Shown: positions 28,563 through 40,309 of the stretch, in pieces
Layout of the letters: the number at the start of each line of letters is the position of its first letter
How positions within the stretch are numbered: position 1 is the stretch's first letter
Assembly (NCBI RefSeq): GCF_963678635.1
Contig: NC_087062.1
Coordinates: forward strand, 96,773,705-96,837,704
Source of the DNA: Symsagittifera roscoffensis
Taxonomy: Eukaryota; Xenacoelomorpha; Acoela; Convolutidae
Reading direction: 5' to 3'
Length of the DNA stretch: 64,000 nt
Notes under the pieces: model-generated
The model's input: the letters and a program-made list of their open reading frames with translations, nothing else
Database searches by the model: none
Told to the model about the DNA's origin: nothing
Made by a program: the position numbers and the translations under genes

Positions 28563-30190
28563 ACTGTTTCCTCAACCGCCTCATTTATTTTATTAGGATC
28601 CAGGTCCAGCGGAAGTCTCGTTCCTTCTTTCAGAGCCTCATTCCCATCGTTTTTTTCCTGGTACCGTTCTCATTGAATTTGCAAGCCAGGTCAATCTTCA
28701 TGTAATGGCACCTCTATGATTTCAGATATACAACAGTCTTATGTGGATGGGTTATGTCGTTTAATATTTTCAAAGTGCACAGCTCGGCCGATACTCTGTA
28801 AAAACGTCCCTATTGGTGCACTTCCGTTATCTTGAACGGTCACCTCCAGGAGTTTCTTCGCTCCTTTTTTTTCTTCGTGCCTCACGATATGCCTTCTTAT
28901 CAAAATTTGTCCTATGAATGGCCTGAGCTTGCTGCGTATTGCGTCTACATATATCTTTCAGCTCCTGCTGGCGTCTGACAACATCCTTACATAGACCTGT
29001 TGGAATGTTTTTTTTTCGTCTTACTCTGGATAAAAGAAGGTCAAAGGCAAAGAATGTTTATGTCCAGTCAATATCATGAGTGGACTTTTTCTGTGGTGGA
29101 AAGTTGCGTACTCTTTTAAGCTTCCATCATTATCATTTATGGAAGATATCAACCCCAATCAGTCATAAACCCGGAACAATGCGCTCTCAAATTTGACGCA
29201 AGAGTACGATCTTGTCTTTCCACCAAGCCGTTCGTTTGGGAAGCATTTGTCATAGAATGAACCTGAGCTAGTTGAGAACGTCTCATGAGCTCTGTTGAAA
29301 AATTCTCCAACAAAAACAATTCCATAGTCTGATTGGAATGTCATCGGGCATCCGTGTCTTGCTATCCACGTATTGATCAGCCAATCGCATGTCTCTTTGG
29401 CTGAGGCAGTTAAGCAGGTCACGGCCTCTGCATATTTTTTCAAATGATCCATCATCAGCGGAACGTGATTGTAGCTACTGTCTGTCATACAGATCTTTTG
29501 CTGATCTATCTCTACCACCCCAATGAAATCAGATGACATGATCGAGTGCAATCGAAATTGCAATTTCCTGTGATCCTACACCTGTTTGCATGACAGACAT
29601 TCTGTCATCCACTTCTAGTACGCTTTTTCATTCCAGACCATTCAAAGCGTTTCAAGATCATCAGGTGTTCTTTATTGATTCCCCGCTGGCCCATCTGATC
29701 ATGTCATCTGAATAAAGTTCTGTGTGATAGAGTTGCGGATGTACTATTGCGTTGTAAATTTAAATAAACGTTTCCTCCTCTCTCCTTTTGCTAGCAATGA
29801 TCCAAACCTTGTTCAGATATACCTTTCTCTCTTTCTGCATATAAAATTGTCTCAAGAATTGGTAACTGGTCTGGTGCAAGAATTAGATCTAATTCGTCTA
29901 GTGCTTCGTTTTTGATCCACTTTTCAAATTACTTGTCATGCGCTAATTTATCTGCGCTCCTAGTCAGTCCGAAGTATGTATCTCGCCTTCAAGTATGTCT
30001 TCATGACCCTCAAGTGACTGTTCATGTTTCGTCTCAACGCACCAAATCTTTGCCAATGGCTCTGTCTCTTGTTTAAACGGTTGAAGGTCAGTCCTGATTG
30101 CTTCCTTATCTGATAAAATGCTCCTTGAACGTTCTGTTTGCGCTATCATTTCCATGTCATCTTCCGCGTCATCTCTCTCTCACTCGGAAC
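28563..30190 (-). mobile_element. Retroelement C fragment (pol), left copy
   Basis: A decayed Ty3/gypsy-like pol fragment. From 30190 downwards it covers the RNase H-integrase linker, an integrase zinc-domain remnant (about 29563-29720) and the integrase core. Its inverted partner is 38043-40309. It abuts R1 directly at 28562. Related to but clearly distinct from A. Confidence 0.75.
29159..29563 (-). pseudogene. Integrase core remnant of element C
   Basis: A 134-residue frame with VVEIDQQKICMTDSSYN (first Asp) and MTFQSDYGIVFVGEFF (second Asp), aligning with residues ~110-230 of the A integrase. The Glu motif region is frameshifted and unreadable. Not functional. Confidence 0.8.
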
Positions 30191-31110
30191 AGATACTACA
30201 TTCTCTATTCTCCAATTGTGAAGTTTATTTTATTAATACGATGGTTTACATTACCAATGGATTATAACATCATAAAACACAAATATCGAACAAATTCAAC
30301 TCGTCGGCAGTGAGTAATAAGGGAATACTTGCTTGTCACGGATATAGTTTTGAAGAATATCCAGAAGCATTTGATATGTATCCGTTCACTGATAGAACAA
30401 ATTCTATAGGATCAGGGATAACTTTTTCAGTTTATGGCAGGCTAGCCATTGACTTGTTTACTTGTTAAAAAACCAAAATCAGAATCAAACTAATTCGTGC
30501 TAGACATAATTTTTACATGATATCTGATAATCCAAATATTAGTCTGAAAACTGATGATTGTTCGCTGTTTACTAGAAGAATTTTAGTAGCTGAACCTAAT
30601 CATCAAAGCTTGCAATGAAATCTAGAAAGGGAACCTGCTCAATACAATTACATGGAAACCAATGCAAGAACCTAAATCATTCCAATCCGTCAAAACATTT
30701 CGAAGATGCCCCAATTTTAATAATGCCCCAATCAGAAGAACAGCTGTTGGAATGAATACAATTTCAGCTGTTGCAGGATCTTTTCACGAAAAATCATTTC
30801 ATTTATCAACAAGTTCATTTGAGAGAGCTTAGAGTTACTCGGGGAGGAATAGCAATTATTTCATTAGATACAACTTCTCATTGTCACCCCTATGTTACCA
30901 CAAGGAAAGCAATGCAAAATTAACAAAGATTTTATAGTTTTTTCTATGGAAGAATTTCAAAACCACTATATTCTAGTTTTCGACTTGAATTTACTACATA
31001 ATGCAGCTGAACAGTTGCCTTATCCAGAATTTAGTGGAGAAAGCTTGATATTAAAAATTTTTTTCCTGTTTCCCTTGGAGCAAGTAATGGAAGTGATAGT
31101 ATTGGGAGAA
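30191..31110 (+). pseudogene. MCP remnant
   Basis: MCP from the CEVYF region onward. Readable in pieces with several stops and frame changes: a GYSFEEYPEAFDMYPFTDR stretch, and the ILVAEPNHQ and LDTTS motifs. It is joined at its 5' end to element C and at its 3' end, by a deletion, to the tail of PRO. Confidence 0.65.
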
Positions 31111-31359
31111 TGAATGGTTCCTCGAAAGCCCCAAAAAACTGATAATTTGTGTGAATTTTACGCAATTTCTTCAGCATTTCTTCTTTTTAAATTCTTCCAG
31201 AAAATCTTGATCAATGTTCATGATGTGCTTGTTTTGAATTTTATCAGTAATTTTATGTAAAAGCTAATTTTATTTTTGTAAGTGTAAATTTTTGCAGTAA
31301 ATTTACTATACGATATAGTGAATTATTTGATTATTTAAGTAATTTAATTTTTTTCTCTC
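31111..31359 (+). pseudogene. 3' end of PRO and flank
   Basis: Short PRO tail (WFLESPKKLIICVNF region) fused directly to MCP, followed by the AT-rich flank shared with 35400-35600 and 59100-59300. Confidence 0.5.
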
Positions 31360-31852
31360 ATAATAGGTTTCAGCATGGTTTCAAGTAGATTGAAACTGAG
31401 ATTATCCATTAAAATAGGTCGAATTATAGATAATCCTATCGTGATTTCAAGTTTTTTTGAAACTTTTTTACTTTTTTTTTGACAAAAATTTAAAGTTTTT
31501 ATCAAAATTTCTTACCATTGACTTACCATATACGACACAACTTATTAATAAGCCTTCATTCCACAGTCTACACTTTAATTAACAATTGGTTTTTTCCAAT
31601 TAGATATCGCGCGCCGAGATTTTTGCGAGAAAAAAACTAGACATTTCCACACAAAAACCAAAAAAAAAATATTTTTCTTACCATTATCTTACCATCACAC
31701 AAACCATGGAACCTTACCATTGGTATTCCCTATCTTAATACGTTGTAGACTCTACTCCTTTTGTTAATACATAATGGTATGACCGCATACTCTACAGCCT
31801 GCAATAAAACATGTTGGTCATCCCCCCGGACGATTTTGCCCCGTCATATACT
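31360..31852 (-). repeat. R2 repeat, inverted copy
   Basis: Reverse complement of 43948-44470 and 58593-59100 (about 500 bp), ending with the complement of AGTATATGACGGGGCAAAAT. It shares the end motif and the ACCATTATCTTACCATCACACAAACC block with R1, so R1 and R2 are diverged forms of one repeat. It contains GGCGCGCGATATCTAATTGG-type sequence. Confidence 0.8.
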
Positions 31853-32985
31853 ACTCACAAAAGAATCTATTGTAGATTTGTGTGTGCACTAAAGCAAAAA
31901 ACTACCGATTATCCACCAGATATTTACTTCAATTATTTTGAAAGCAACTCAACTTCCACCTAAATTTGTTTTTAACAGGAATGGCAAAGCAAAAGACAGA
32001 GGATCTTGGATCCCTTTCAAATTTTTAAAAGGTAAGAATAAACAGATTGTGTTCTAGAGGTAGAGCTGCGTACGGTATTCAAAACTTGAGTAAAGCGAGT
32101 GATTTATCAGAAAAAAAACTAGTAACGTTTTTACAACACAAAAATTGGTCCACGAATCTGACGTTTTTGAGCTTTTCTAAGTATATCAATGAAATCTGGT
32201 GTATAGACTTGGCTTTTGTAGATAAGTTAGATAGTCAAAACAATGGAGTCAAGTATATATTAGTTGATGTGGTTATTTTTTCGAAATTTGTCAAAATTCA
32301 AACAATGAAAACAAAGTAGGCTAAAGACATTCTACAAGCTTTCAGAAAAATTATTTTTTAAAAACACACTCCTGAAAAACTTTCGGTTGATAAAGGAACA
32401 GAATATGGTGGATTTTTCAAAAAATTTTGCAATGAGAAAGACATTGAAATTTACCCAACATTGAATGAAACAACAGATCCATCAAATAATGATTTTTTAT
32501 CAACCGAGAGATGTGAAAAAAAAAGATTTTTTATCAATTTTGTATAACAAATCGTTCAAGAAATATACTAAACCAAAATTCCAAAGTGGTGAAAGAGTTA
32601 GAAATGTCAAAAATGCCATTCTGTTCCGAAAAAGATACAAACCACAATTTACAGACAAAATTTTTGAAACTTCGGCAATATCTACAAAAAACTGCAACAT
32701 CATCAGAGATCTCTATCAACCGAGATATGTGAAAAAAAAAAGATTTTTTTATCAATTTTGTATAACAAACCGTTCAAGAAATATACTAAACCAAAATTCC
32801 AAAGTGGTGATAGAGTTAGAAATGTCAAAAATGCCATTCATTTCAGAAAAAGATACAAACCACAATTTACAGACGAAATTTTTGAAACTTCGGCAATATC
32901 TACAAAAAACTGCAACATCATCAGAGATCTCTAAAAAAAGAAATTCTGGGAAACTTTATGAGAAATAGCTGAGAAAAGGTTCAAA
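31853..32985 (+). pseudogene. Polinton integrase (INT) remnant
   Basis: Retrovirus-type integrase of the F54H12.3 kind. An N-terminal basic region (KQKTEDLGS), a DNA-binding-like segment (GIQNLSKASDLSEKKLV), the core with EIWCIDLAFVDK (first Asp), LSVDKGTEYGGFF (second Asp), then a deletion removing the Glu region, and a C-terminal DVKKKDFLSILYNK part. Stops at about 32318 and frame changes inactivate it. The C-terminal segment is duplicated (see 32497-32933). Confidence 0.75.
32497..32933 (+). repeat. 216-bp tandem duplication within INT
   Basis: The block beginning ATCAACCGAGAGATGTG recurs 216 bp later, nearly identical. The corresponding place in the second INT copy (about 34396) has it once. 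Confidence 0.9.
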
Positions 32986-33031
32986 TTAGAGGTTAGTCAT
33001 TTTTTAATTTTAATTTCTATCGATCAGTTGC

Positions 33032-33765
33032 ATGGATCTTTTTACTATTGAGCTAGTTTCTAAAGCTTCTTTCATTTGTTATCCGTACAACAGTCTTAGT
33101 TCTTTTACAAATTTTCTACCGGAACAAACACATCTTAAAGGAGAATGGGAGGTTGCTATTTCACAGTTATCGTATCCTTCGTGGTACCGAAACGTTACTG
33201 AGGGAAAGTTTATTTTGGTAGAAGAGCGAGAAAGTTCTGAGGAAAAAAGAAAAACTCATCCGATGCATATTGAACCTGGTTGCATCCAAATTTTGTTGAT
33301 ATAATTGTAGCCATGAATGACAAAGTTCGAAAACGTATAGGCACACAAAAACTACACTATAACGGAAATTATGTATTACTAGATGAGATTGCACAAAAAA
33401 ATGACATTCAATTACTTGAGGATCAATCAGTGCTTATTACTCAAAGTGCTGATTTGACTCACATTTTTGGTTGTGGCTTAGAACAAAATCAGACAGGAGC
33501 TATGATGAAAAGAATAGGACCACATTATCCTCAATATTCTAACGACATTATAAGAAAACATTCCCTGATAATTTATAGTGATATTAGAGAAAACATTGTA
33601 GTAGGCGATACAAAGACGCCTTTACTGCGTTGTATTCTTTTCATTTCCAAAGTAAAAAATGGAGACAAAATACCTACAGGACAGTACATGAATTATCAAT
33701 CCTTTTCGAATCTACGTTTTAAGAAAATTTTAAAAAACTTTTTCCGCAGCGTAAAAATCAGAATC
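33032..33765 (+). pseudogene. Polinton minor capsid / penton protein (mCP) remnant
   Basis: The N-terminal frame starts MDLFTIELVSKASFICYPYN, with LSSFTNFLPEQTHLKGEWEVAIS, typical of Polinton mCP. After a frame break near 33290 the remainder reads in another frame: VDIIVAMNDKVRKR, SVLITQSADLTHIFGC, GDTKTPLLRCILFISKV. It runs into retroelement-derived sequence at 33766. Confidence 0.75.
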
Positions 33766-33912
33766 AGAATAACAGAACAGTTGACGTTCGCGTGGAATTT
33801 GGTGGGAGTAGCGCTAGAGGTGTTGACCTCGCACGACAAATTGAAGCTGGGAAACAATAGTCTACAGTTTTATCTATGGTGCAGCATGTTGTCAGAGATA
33901 AATCAGGCTTGA
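33280..33912 (+). CDS. Open chimera: mCP fused in frame to retroelement accessory protein
   Basis: A 210-residue uninterrupted frame. Residues ~1-160 are mCP; residues ~163-210 (ITEQLTFAWNLVGVALEVLT onward) match the start of the A accessory protein at 3958 and its B relative at about 50800-51000. The same junction occurs in B, so it was not made here. Probably a by-product of recombination; expression unknown. Confidence 0.6.
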   Translation: MHPNFVDIIVAMNDKVRKRIGTQKLHYNGNYVLLDEIAQKNDIQLLEDQSVLITQSADLTHIFGCGLEQNQTGAMMKRIGPHYPQYSNDIIRKHSLIIYSDIRENIVVGDTKTPLLRCILFISKVKNGDKIPTGQYMNYQSFSNLRFKKILKNFFRSVKIRIRITEQLTFAWNLVGVALEVLTSHDKLKLGNNSLQFYLWCSMLSEINQA

Positions 33913-33955
33913 GTCTGGCGAGAAGAAAGGATACTACTGGCTTCTTAAGATGGAT
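33766..33955 (+). mobile_element. 190-bp fragment of a B-type retroelement accessory gene
   Basis: Aligns with the reverse complement of 50793-51000 (B) and more distantly 3780-3990 (A). It starts at the same mCP junction as in B and ends where the next INT copy begins (33957). Confidence 0.85.
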
Positions 33956-33956
33956 C

Positions 33957-34640
33957 ATGTTTGTGCGTACGGTATTCAAAACTTGAGTAAAGCGAGTGAT
34001 TTATCAGAAAAAAAACTAGTAACGTTTTTACAACACAAAAATTGGTCCACGAATCTGACGTTTTTGAGCTTTTCTAAGTATATCAATGAAATCTGGTGTA
34101 TAGACTTGGCTTTTGTAGATAATTTAGATAGTCAAAACAATGGAGTCAAGTATATATTAGTTGATGTGGTTATTTTTTCGAAATTTGTCAAAATTCAAAC
34201 AATGAAAACAAAGTAGGCTAAAGACATTCTACAAGCTTTCAGAAAAATTTTTAAAAACAAACTCCTGAAAAACTTTCGGTTGATAAAGGAACAGAATATG
34301 GGGGATTTTTCAAAAAATTTTGCAATGAGAAAGACATTGATATTTACCCAACAATGAATGAAACAACAGATCCATCAAATAATGATTTTTTATCAACCGA
34401 GAGATGTGAAAAAAAAAGATTTTTTATCAATTTTGTATAACAAATCGTTCAAGAAATATACTAAACCAAAATTCCAAAGTGGTGATAGAGTTAGAAATGT
34501 CAAAAATGCATTCTGTTCCGAAAAAGATACAAACCCCAATTTACAGACGAAATTTTTGAAACTTCGGCAATATCTACAAAAAACTGCAACATCATCAGAG
34601 ATCTCTTAAAAAAGAAATTCTGGGAAACTTTATGAGAAAT
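33957..34640 (+). pseudogene. INT remnant, second tandem copy
   Basis: Starts GTACGGTATTC, repeating 32068 onward at a spacing of 1897 bp with few differences. It begins mid-gene, keeps both Asp motifs and carries one copy of the 216-bp segment. A stop lies after TMKTK. Confidence 0.75.
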
Positions 34641-34705
34641 AGCTGAGAAAAGGTTGAAATTAGAGGTTAGTCATTTTTTAATTTTAATTTCTATCGATCA
34701 GTTGT

Positions 34706-35385
34706 ATGGATCTTTTTACTATTGAGCTAGTTTCTAAAGCTTCTTTCATTTGTTATCCGTACAACAGTCTTAGTTCTTTTAAATATTTTCTACCGGAACA
34801 AACACATCTTAAATGAGAATGGGAGGTTGTTATTTCACAATTATCGTATCCTTCGTGGTACCGAAACGTTGCTGAGGGAATGTTTATTTTGGTAGAAGAG
34901 CGAGAAAGTTCTGAAGAAAAAAGAAAAAACTCATCCGATGCATATTGAACCTGGTTGCATCCAAGTTTTGTTGATATAATTGTAGCCATGAATGACAAAG
35001 TTCGAAAACGTATAGGCACACAAAAATATGACTATAACGGAAATTATGTATTACTAGATGAGATTACACAAAAAAATGACATTCAATTACCTGAGGATCA
35101 ATCAGTGCTTATTACTCAAAGTGCTGATTTGAGTCACATTTTTGGTTGTGGTTTAGAACAAAAATAGACAGGAGCTATGATGAAAAGAAAAGGACCACAT
35201 TATCCTCAGTATTCTAACGACATTATAAGAAAACATTCCCTGATAATTTATAGTGATATTAGAGAAAACATTGTAGTAGGCGATACAAAGACGCCTTTAC
35301 TGCGTTGTATTCTTTTCATTTCCAAAGTAAAAATTGGAGACAAAATATCTACAGGACAAAACATAAATTATCAATCCTTTCGAAA
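34706..35385 (+). pseudogene. mCP remnant, second tandem copy
   Basis: Repeats 33032-33700 with frameshifts and a TAG inside (35166), readable at 34955-35167 and 35177-35428. At about 35385 it breaks off into the PRO flank of opposite orientation. Confidence 0.7.
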
Positions 35386-35545
35386 ACAGTCAAATCTTTT
35401 GAGAGAAAAAATTAAATTACTTAAATAATCAAATATTTCACTATATCGTATAGTAAATTTACTGCCAAAATTTTTACTTACAAAAAAATTAGCTTTTAAA
35501 TAAAATTACTGATAAAATTCAAAACAAGCACATCATGAACATTGA

Positions 35546-36100
35546 TCATGATTTTCTGGAAGAATTTAAAAAGAAGAAATGCTGAAGAAATTGCGGAAAA
35601 TTCACACAAATTATCAGTTTTTTGGGGCTTTCGAGGAACCATTCATTCTGCGAAACTTTTTTTGTCAAAAAGGGGTATTTTGATTTCTTTCTACCCAAAG
35701 AATCAGCATAGTTGTAAAATTTATACAGTCGAGCAATCATGATCCAGTGTTCTCCTCTATCCTTGCTTGGGGCTGAGTTAATAGTTGGAAAAGAGTATTT
35801 TGTTAGTTGAGGTACTTTATCAGAGGGGTAAGATCCCATGTAGTTGAACATGAGTTCAGGAATTCTTTCAATAATTTGCACAAGGGAAAATTTATCCAAC
35901 TTTGCAATTGTTAGCTGAATTAAATCTAAAACAAGGGATAGATAGTTTGATAGTGTATTTTAGGGTAAAAAAACTAAAATTAATAACTTACGCTTAATTA
36001 TGTATTGAATCAGCAAAGTCCCATTCACAAAACTTCTGAGCTGGACAAAGGTTATTGAACACTGGTTTATAGTCTAGGGTGAAGAAGTGTCTCCGGTTTT
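35546..36100 (-). pseudogene. PRO remnant
   Basis: The 117-residue frame at 35546-35899 contains the GEHWIMIARLYKFYNYADSLG region (His and DSLG) and YMGSYPSDKVPQLTK. The CVNFPQF run is the frame-shifted Cys region. An intron-like GTAAGT at about 35996 to TTTTAG at about 35930 separates it from the upstream exon. Confidence 0.7.
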
Positions 36101-36103
36101 CAA

Positions 36104-37547
36104 TTAAACAGCATTCATTATCTGCTTTTTTGGAGATTCAGGTCTGAAGAAATTCAAAATAGATAGTACAGAGACAATAACGATGGAAAGTACCAAAAAA
36201 GTTACAAAATTTTTATAGAAACCCGAAAACTCAAAAAAAATAAACAGTTTTAGCGAGTGTTCCGAATTTGTCAATTTGAATGTTTGATAGTCTTCTCCCA
36301 ATACTATCACTTCCGTTACTTGCTCCAAGGGAAACAGGAAAATTTTTTTTAATCTCAAGCTTTCTCCACTAAGTTCTGGATAATGCAACTGTTCAGCTGC
36401 ATTATGTAGTGAATTCAAGACGAAAACTAGAAATTAGTGGTTTTGAAAATCTTCCATAGAAAGAATTAGAAAATCTGTGTTAAATTGCATTGCTTTCCTT
36501 GTAGTAACATAGGGGCGACAAGGAGAAGTTGTATCTAATGAAATAATTGCTGTTCCTCCCAGAGTAACTCTAAGCTCTCTCAAATGAACTTGTTGATAAA
36601 TGAAATGATTTTTTGTGAAAAGATCCCGCAACAGCTGAAATTGTATTCATTCCAACAGGTATTCTTCTGATTGAGGCATTATTAAAAACGTTTTCTTCGA
36701 TAAAGTGGTTCTGACTAAATAGAATGATTTAGGTTCTTGCTATGGTTTCCATGTAATTGTTTTGAGCAGGTTCCCTTTCCAGATTCCATCGCAAGTTTTG
36801 ATGATTAGGTTCAGCTACTAAAATTCTTCTTGTAAACAGCGAACAGTCATCAGTTTTCAGACTAATATTTGGATTATCAGACATCATGTTAAAATTAGGT
36901 CTAGTACGAATTAGTTTAATTCTAACTTTGGTTTTTTAACAAGTAAACAAGTCAATGTCTAGCCTGCCATAAGCTGAAAAAAGAATTCTTGATCCTAGAG
37001 AATTTGTTCTATCAGTGAACGAATACATATCAAATGCTTCTGGATATTCTTCAAAACTATATCCGTGACAAGCAAGTATTCCTTTATTACTCACTGCCGA
37101 CGAGTTGAATTCGTTCGTTATTTGTGTTTTATGATGTTAAAAACCATTAGTAGTGTAAACCATTGTATTAATAAAATAAACTTCACAATTGGAGAATAGA
37201 GAATGTAGTAGATTGTTTACATAATTTAGGTACGTTTGCGGTTCCTCATCGTAATCTTCATCCGATTTGCCTTCATGTTCAGCTTTTTCTTTTTTGAAAG
37301 CATCAAACAATCTTCTTATGAGTAATTGGAGCTTTAAACTGAGGTGTGTATCACACATATCGAAATACAGGTTACGATCTGTCTCAAATTCAAACTCAAT
37401 ACTGCTTTCATCTAGAGAAGTACTGGGAAATAATTCTTGGGTGTAAGATGAAATAATTGTTTCCAAAACAGAGACTTTATCAAAAATCTCCAAAGAAGAA
37501 TTTGTAAAAGCTCCGTACGGGAAATGACTACTTAGATTTACACTCAT
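36104..37547 (-). pseudogene. MCP remnant, nearly full length
   Basis: The N-terminal frame (37137-37547) begins MSVNLSSHFPYGAFTNSSLE with FETDRNLYFDMCDTHLSLKLQL, the first jelly-roll strands. The middle is decayed; the C terminus (36434-36631 and 36104-36418) has RELRVTLGGTAIISLDTTS and HYPELSGESLRL, then a hydrophobic segment. Several stops and deletions. Confidence 0.75.
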
Positions 37548-37559
37548 TTTATCTTGTCA

Positions 37560-37900
37560 AAATGTCTTTGCAAGAGCGACTTTTTTGAACTACTTTTTTC
37601 AGAAATGGCTCTTCTTGTTCTATGCTTGGATTTCTTTTTTCCACCTGCTAACTGTTTTCGAAATGCTTTTGTTTCAACATCTTTTGCAAACGATTTGTGT
37701 TTTTTAGTCCACTGATAAATTCTCCAATCTCTGGAGCAGCAATTTCAAAAAAATCAGCTCTGACTCTTTTTGCAGCTGGGACTATATATTTTTAATAAAG
37801 GTAATTGCAGTTCTTCCAAGAGTTTGTGCGAGAGCACCAAAATATCTTCCACGTTGTCACGCATATCCAAGAAAAATAGAAAATTAGCAAACATTTCGTG
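37560..37900 (-). pseudogene. Basic core-like protein remnant
   Basis: Lies between MCP and mCP. Reads on the minus strand as a basic, Gln/Lys/Arg-rich protein in short broken frames; homologous to 56482-56715, the best copy. Polintons carry such small basic proteins, compared with adenovirus core proteins. Confidence 0.5.
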
Positions 37901-37974
37901 TGAAGTATAAATCAAAATTGATTATCCGATATCTTGTGAAACAAGAGAACAACTCGTGTAATTCCTACGGACAC

Positions 37975-38042
37975 AAAAGGATTTTTTTCAGCTGTAGTAT
38001 CCCTTAGTTCTATTTTTATGTTGTGGGAAGAGTTTTATCTAC
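37975..38042 (-). pseudogene. mCP C-terminal remnant truncated by element C
   Basis: Shares CACCTGTAGTATCCCTTAGTTC-type sequence with 46780-46830 and 56815-56860 (the mCP C-terminal coding stretch), ending abruptly where element C starts. Confidence 0.55.
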
Positions 38043-38198
38043 CTATGGTTGGGTCTAGGACTTACACCAGGACCTATCTCACAACAGACAGTATCCAATT
38101 AGGACAGTTTTTTTGGGTCAGGAAGAACTGAAGGTCTTTAGAAAAGGTCATGACGCCATGACAGAATAGATGCGGTACAGATTGGATGCGAAGCGGAT

Positions 38199-38408
38199 GT
38201 GAGTGCACATCTGCTAGACACCAATGGGAACAAAATCGGAGTAACAAGACTTCTAGACTCAGTAGCAGTAGTCAGTGTAATGGCGATAATGACATGGGAA
38301 AGAATAGGCTCTACCAGGGAGGAATTGATACCGATGAGCATAAGACTAGCAGCCGCTAACCGCGGAGCGATCTACAAGGCTAGGAGAACTCCAATCACAA
38401 TGTTTTAA
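38199..38408 (+). pseudogene. Retropepsin remnant of element C
   Basis: A 69-residue frame aligning with A protease around residues 57-125. The active site DTGA of A is DSVA here (RLLDSVAVVSVM), so it is dead. WERIGSTREELI and RLAAANRGAIY match A. Confidence 0.75.
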
Positions 38409-39374
38409 TTTTGGGACAGAAAATTACAGCCCAGGAAGGCAGTTTTAGCAAACTTCAGGATGAGAAATTTTAACTAATTTAGTGATAGTAAGCAGGGTTG
38501 CTTTATGTCAAGGATGGATAGCCGTTTTTGGACAAATAGAGTTACGAAGCACTTCCCTTGACGAGATGGTTGGATAAGTCAGGACATCCAGTTCCGGGAC
38601 ACCTTGAATTGCCAGTGGAGAAAGCGGCAGTAGTCCTAATCTAATCCAAAAGGAACTAGATGCTCTTGAATTTATTGCTACGTTCAGACCTGTTTCAACA
38701 GAAGCTCTATGGCATGAACCTAAAATGACTCTCATTGCTGGATAAAACGGTGCAAGTCACATCAAGATTAATGGGAACCAGTCATGACATCGCGGACAGT
38801 CAGTGAGAAGGTACGGACAAAGCCAGCAAGACGCCAGAACAAAGAAAACAAAGGGGGTTGTAGGACAGTATTTCAACGACTAGTATCCTGAGTGCCTAGT
38901 ACGTTCAATGAGCCTTTTATCAGAGAAGGAAGCTATCAGGACTGACCTTCAACCGTTTAAACAAGAGAAAAAGCCATTGGCAAAAATTTGGTGCGTTGAG
39001 ACGAAACATGAACAGTCACTTGAGGTCATGAAGACATACTTGAAGGCGAGATACACACTTCGGACTGAATAGGAGCGCAGATGAATTACCGCATGACAAG
39101 TATTTTGAATAGGTGGATTGAAAACGAAGCACCAGACGAAACAGATCTGGAAGCGGATAGTTACCAATTCTTGAGACAATTTTATATGCAGAAGAGAGAA
39201 AGGTATATCTGAACAAGGTTTGGATCATTGCTTGGAAAAAGAGAGAGGAGGAAACGTTTATTTAAAATTACAACGCAATAGTACAACCGCAACTCTTGAA
39301 ATGCTTTGAATGGCCTGGAATGAAAAAGCTTACTAGTAGTGGGTGACAGCATGACTGTCATGCAAACAGGTTCA

Positions 39375-39447
39375 GCTGTTGATCGATCATTTGAAATTGA
39401 TCGATCATTTGTTAATCGATCATTTTGATCTCTTGATCGATCATTTG
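39375..39447 (+). repeat. Short TGATCGATCA palindromic tandem repeat
   Basis: Four copies of (T)TGATCGATCATTTG spaced ~18 bp, absent from the left copy of element C at the same site. Confidence 0.85.
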
Positions 39448-39714
39448 AGCGTGACCTGCTTAACTGCCTCAGCCGAAGAGACATGCGATTGGCTGATCAA
39501 TACGTGGATAGCAAGACATGGATGCCCGATGACATTCCAATTAGACTATGGAATTGTTTTTGTGGGAGAATTTTTCCAAAGAGCTCATGAGACGTTCTCA
39601 ACTAGCTCAGGTTTTTTCTATGGCAAATGCTTCCCAAACGAACGGCTTGGTGGAAAGACAAGATCGTACTCTTGTGTCAAATTTGAGAGCGCTTTGTTCC
39701 GGGTACAGGACTGA
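39379..39714 (+). pseudogene. Integrase core remnant of element C, right copy
   Basis: Aligns with 29159-29450 (minus): TASAEETCDWLINTWIARHGCPMTFQ, then frameshifted. The first Asp region is replaced by a small TTGATCGATCATTTG repeat array (39375-39447). Confidence 0.75.
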
Positions 39715-40309
39715 TTGGGATTGATATCTTCCATAAATGATGGAAGCTTAAAAGAGTACGCAACATTCCACCACAGGAATAAAGCCACTCATGATATTGA
39801 CGGGACATAAACATTCTTTGCCTTTGACCTTCTTTTATCCAGAGTATGAAGAAAAAAACTTTACAACAAGTCTATGAAAGGATGTTGTCAGACGTCAGCA
39901 GGAGCTGAAAGATCTATGTAGACGCATTACACAGCAAGCTCAGGCGAGGCATAGGGCATGTTTTGATAAGAAGGCAGCTCGTGGGGCACGAAGAAAATAA
40001 AAGGAACGGAGAAACTCCTGGAGGGGACCGTTCAAGATAACGGAAGTGCACCAATAGGGTCGTTTTTACAGACTGAGTATCGGCCGAGTTGTGCACTTTG
40101 AAAATATTAAACGATATAAACCATCCACATAAGACTGTGGTATACCTGAAATCATTGAGGGGGCCATTACATGAAGGTTGACCTGGCTTGCGAATTCAAT
40201 GAGAACGGTATCAGCAAAAAAACGATGGGAATGAGGCGCTGAAAGAAGGAACGAGACTTCCGCTGGACCTGGATCCTAATGAAATAAATGAGGCGGTTGA
40301 GGAAACAGT

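Larger units (their letters stand above)
38043..40309 (+). mobile_element. Retroelement C fragment (protease to integrase), right copy
   Basis: Inverted partner of 28563-30190 but longer: it begins with a protease remnant and ends at the start of R1. 38410-38900 is decayed pol sequence in which I can identify no domain. Linker-like sequence lies at 38900-39075 and integrase from 39080 to about 40150. Confidence 0.75.

Noticed and set aside
32990-33030. Mini-intron (GTTAGT...GATCAG, ~36 nt) between INT and mCP
   Set aside because: Too short for a normal intron and lies between two separate genes; treated as a spacer.
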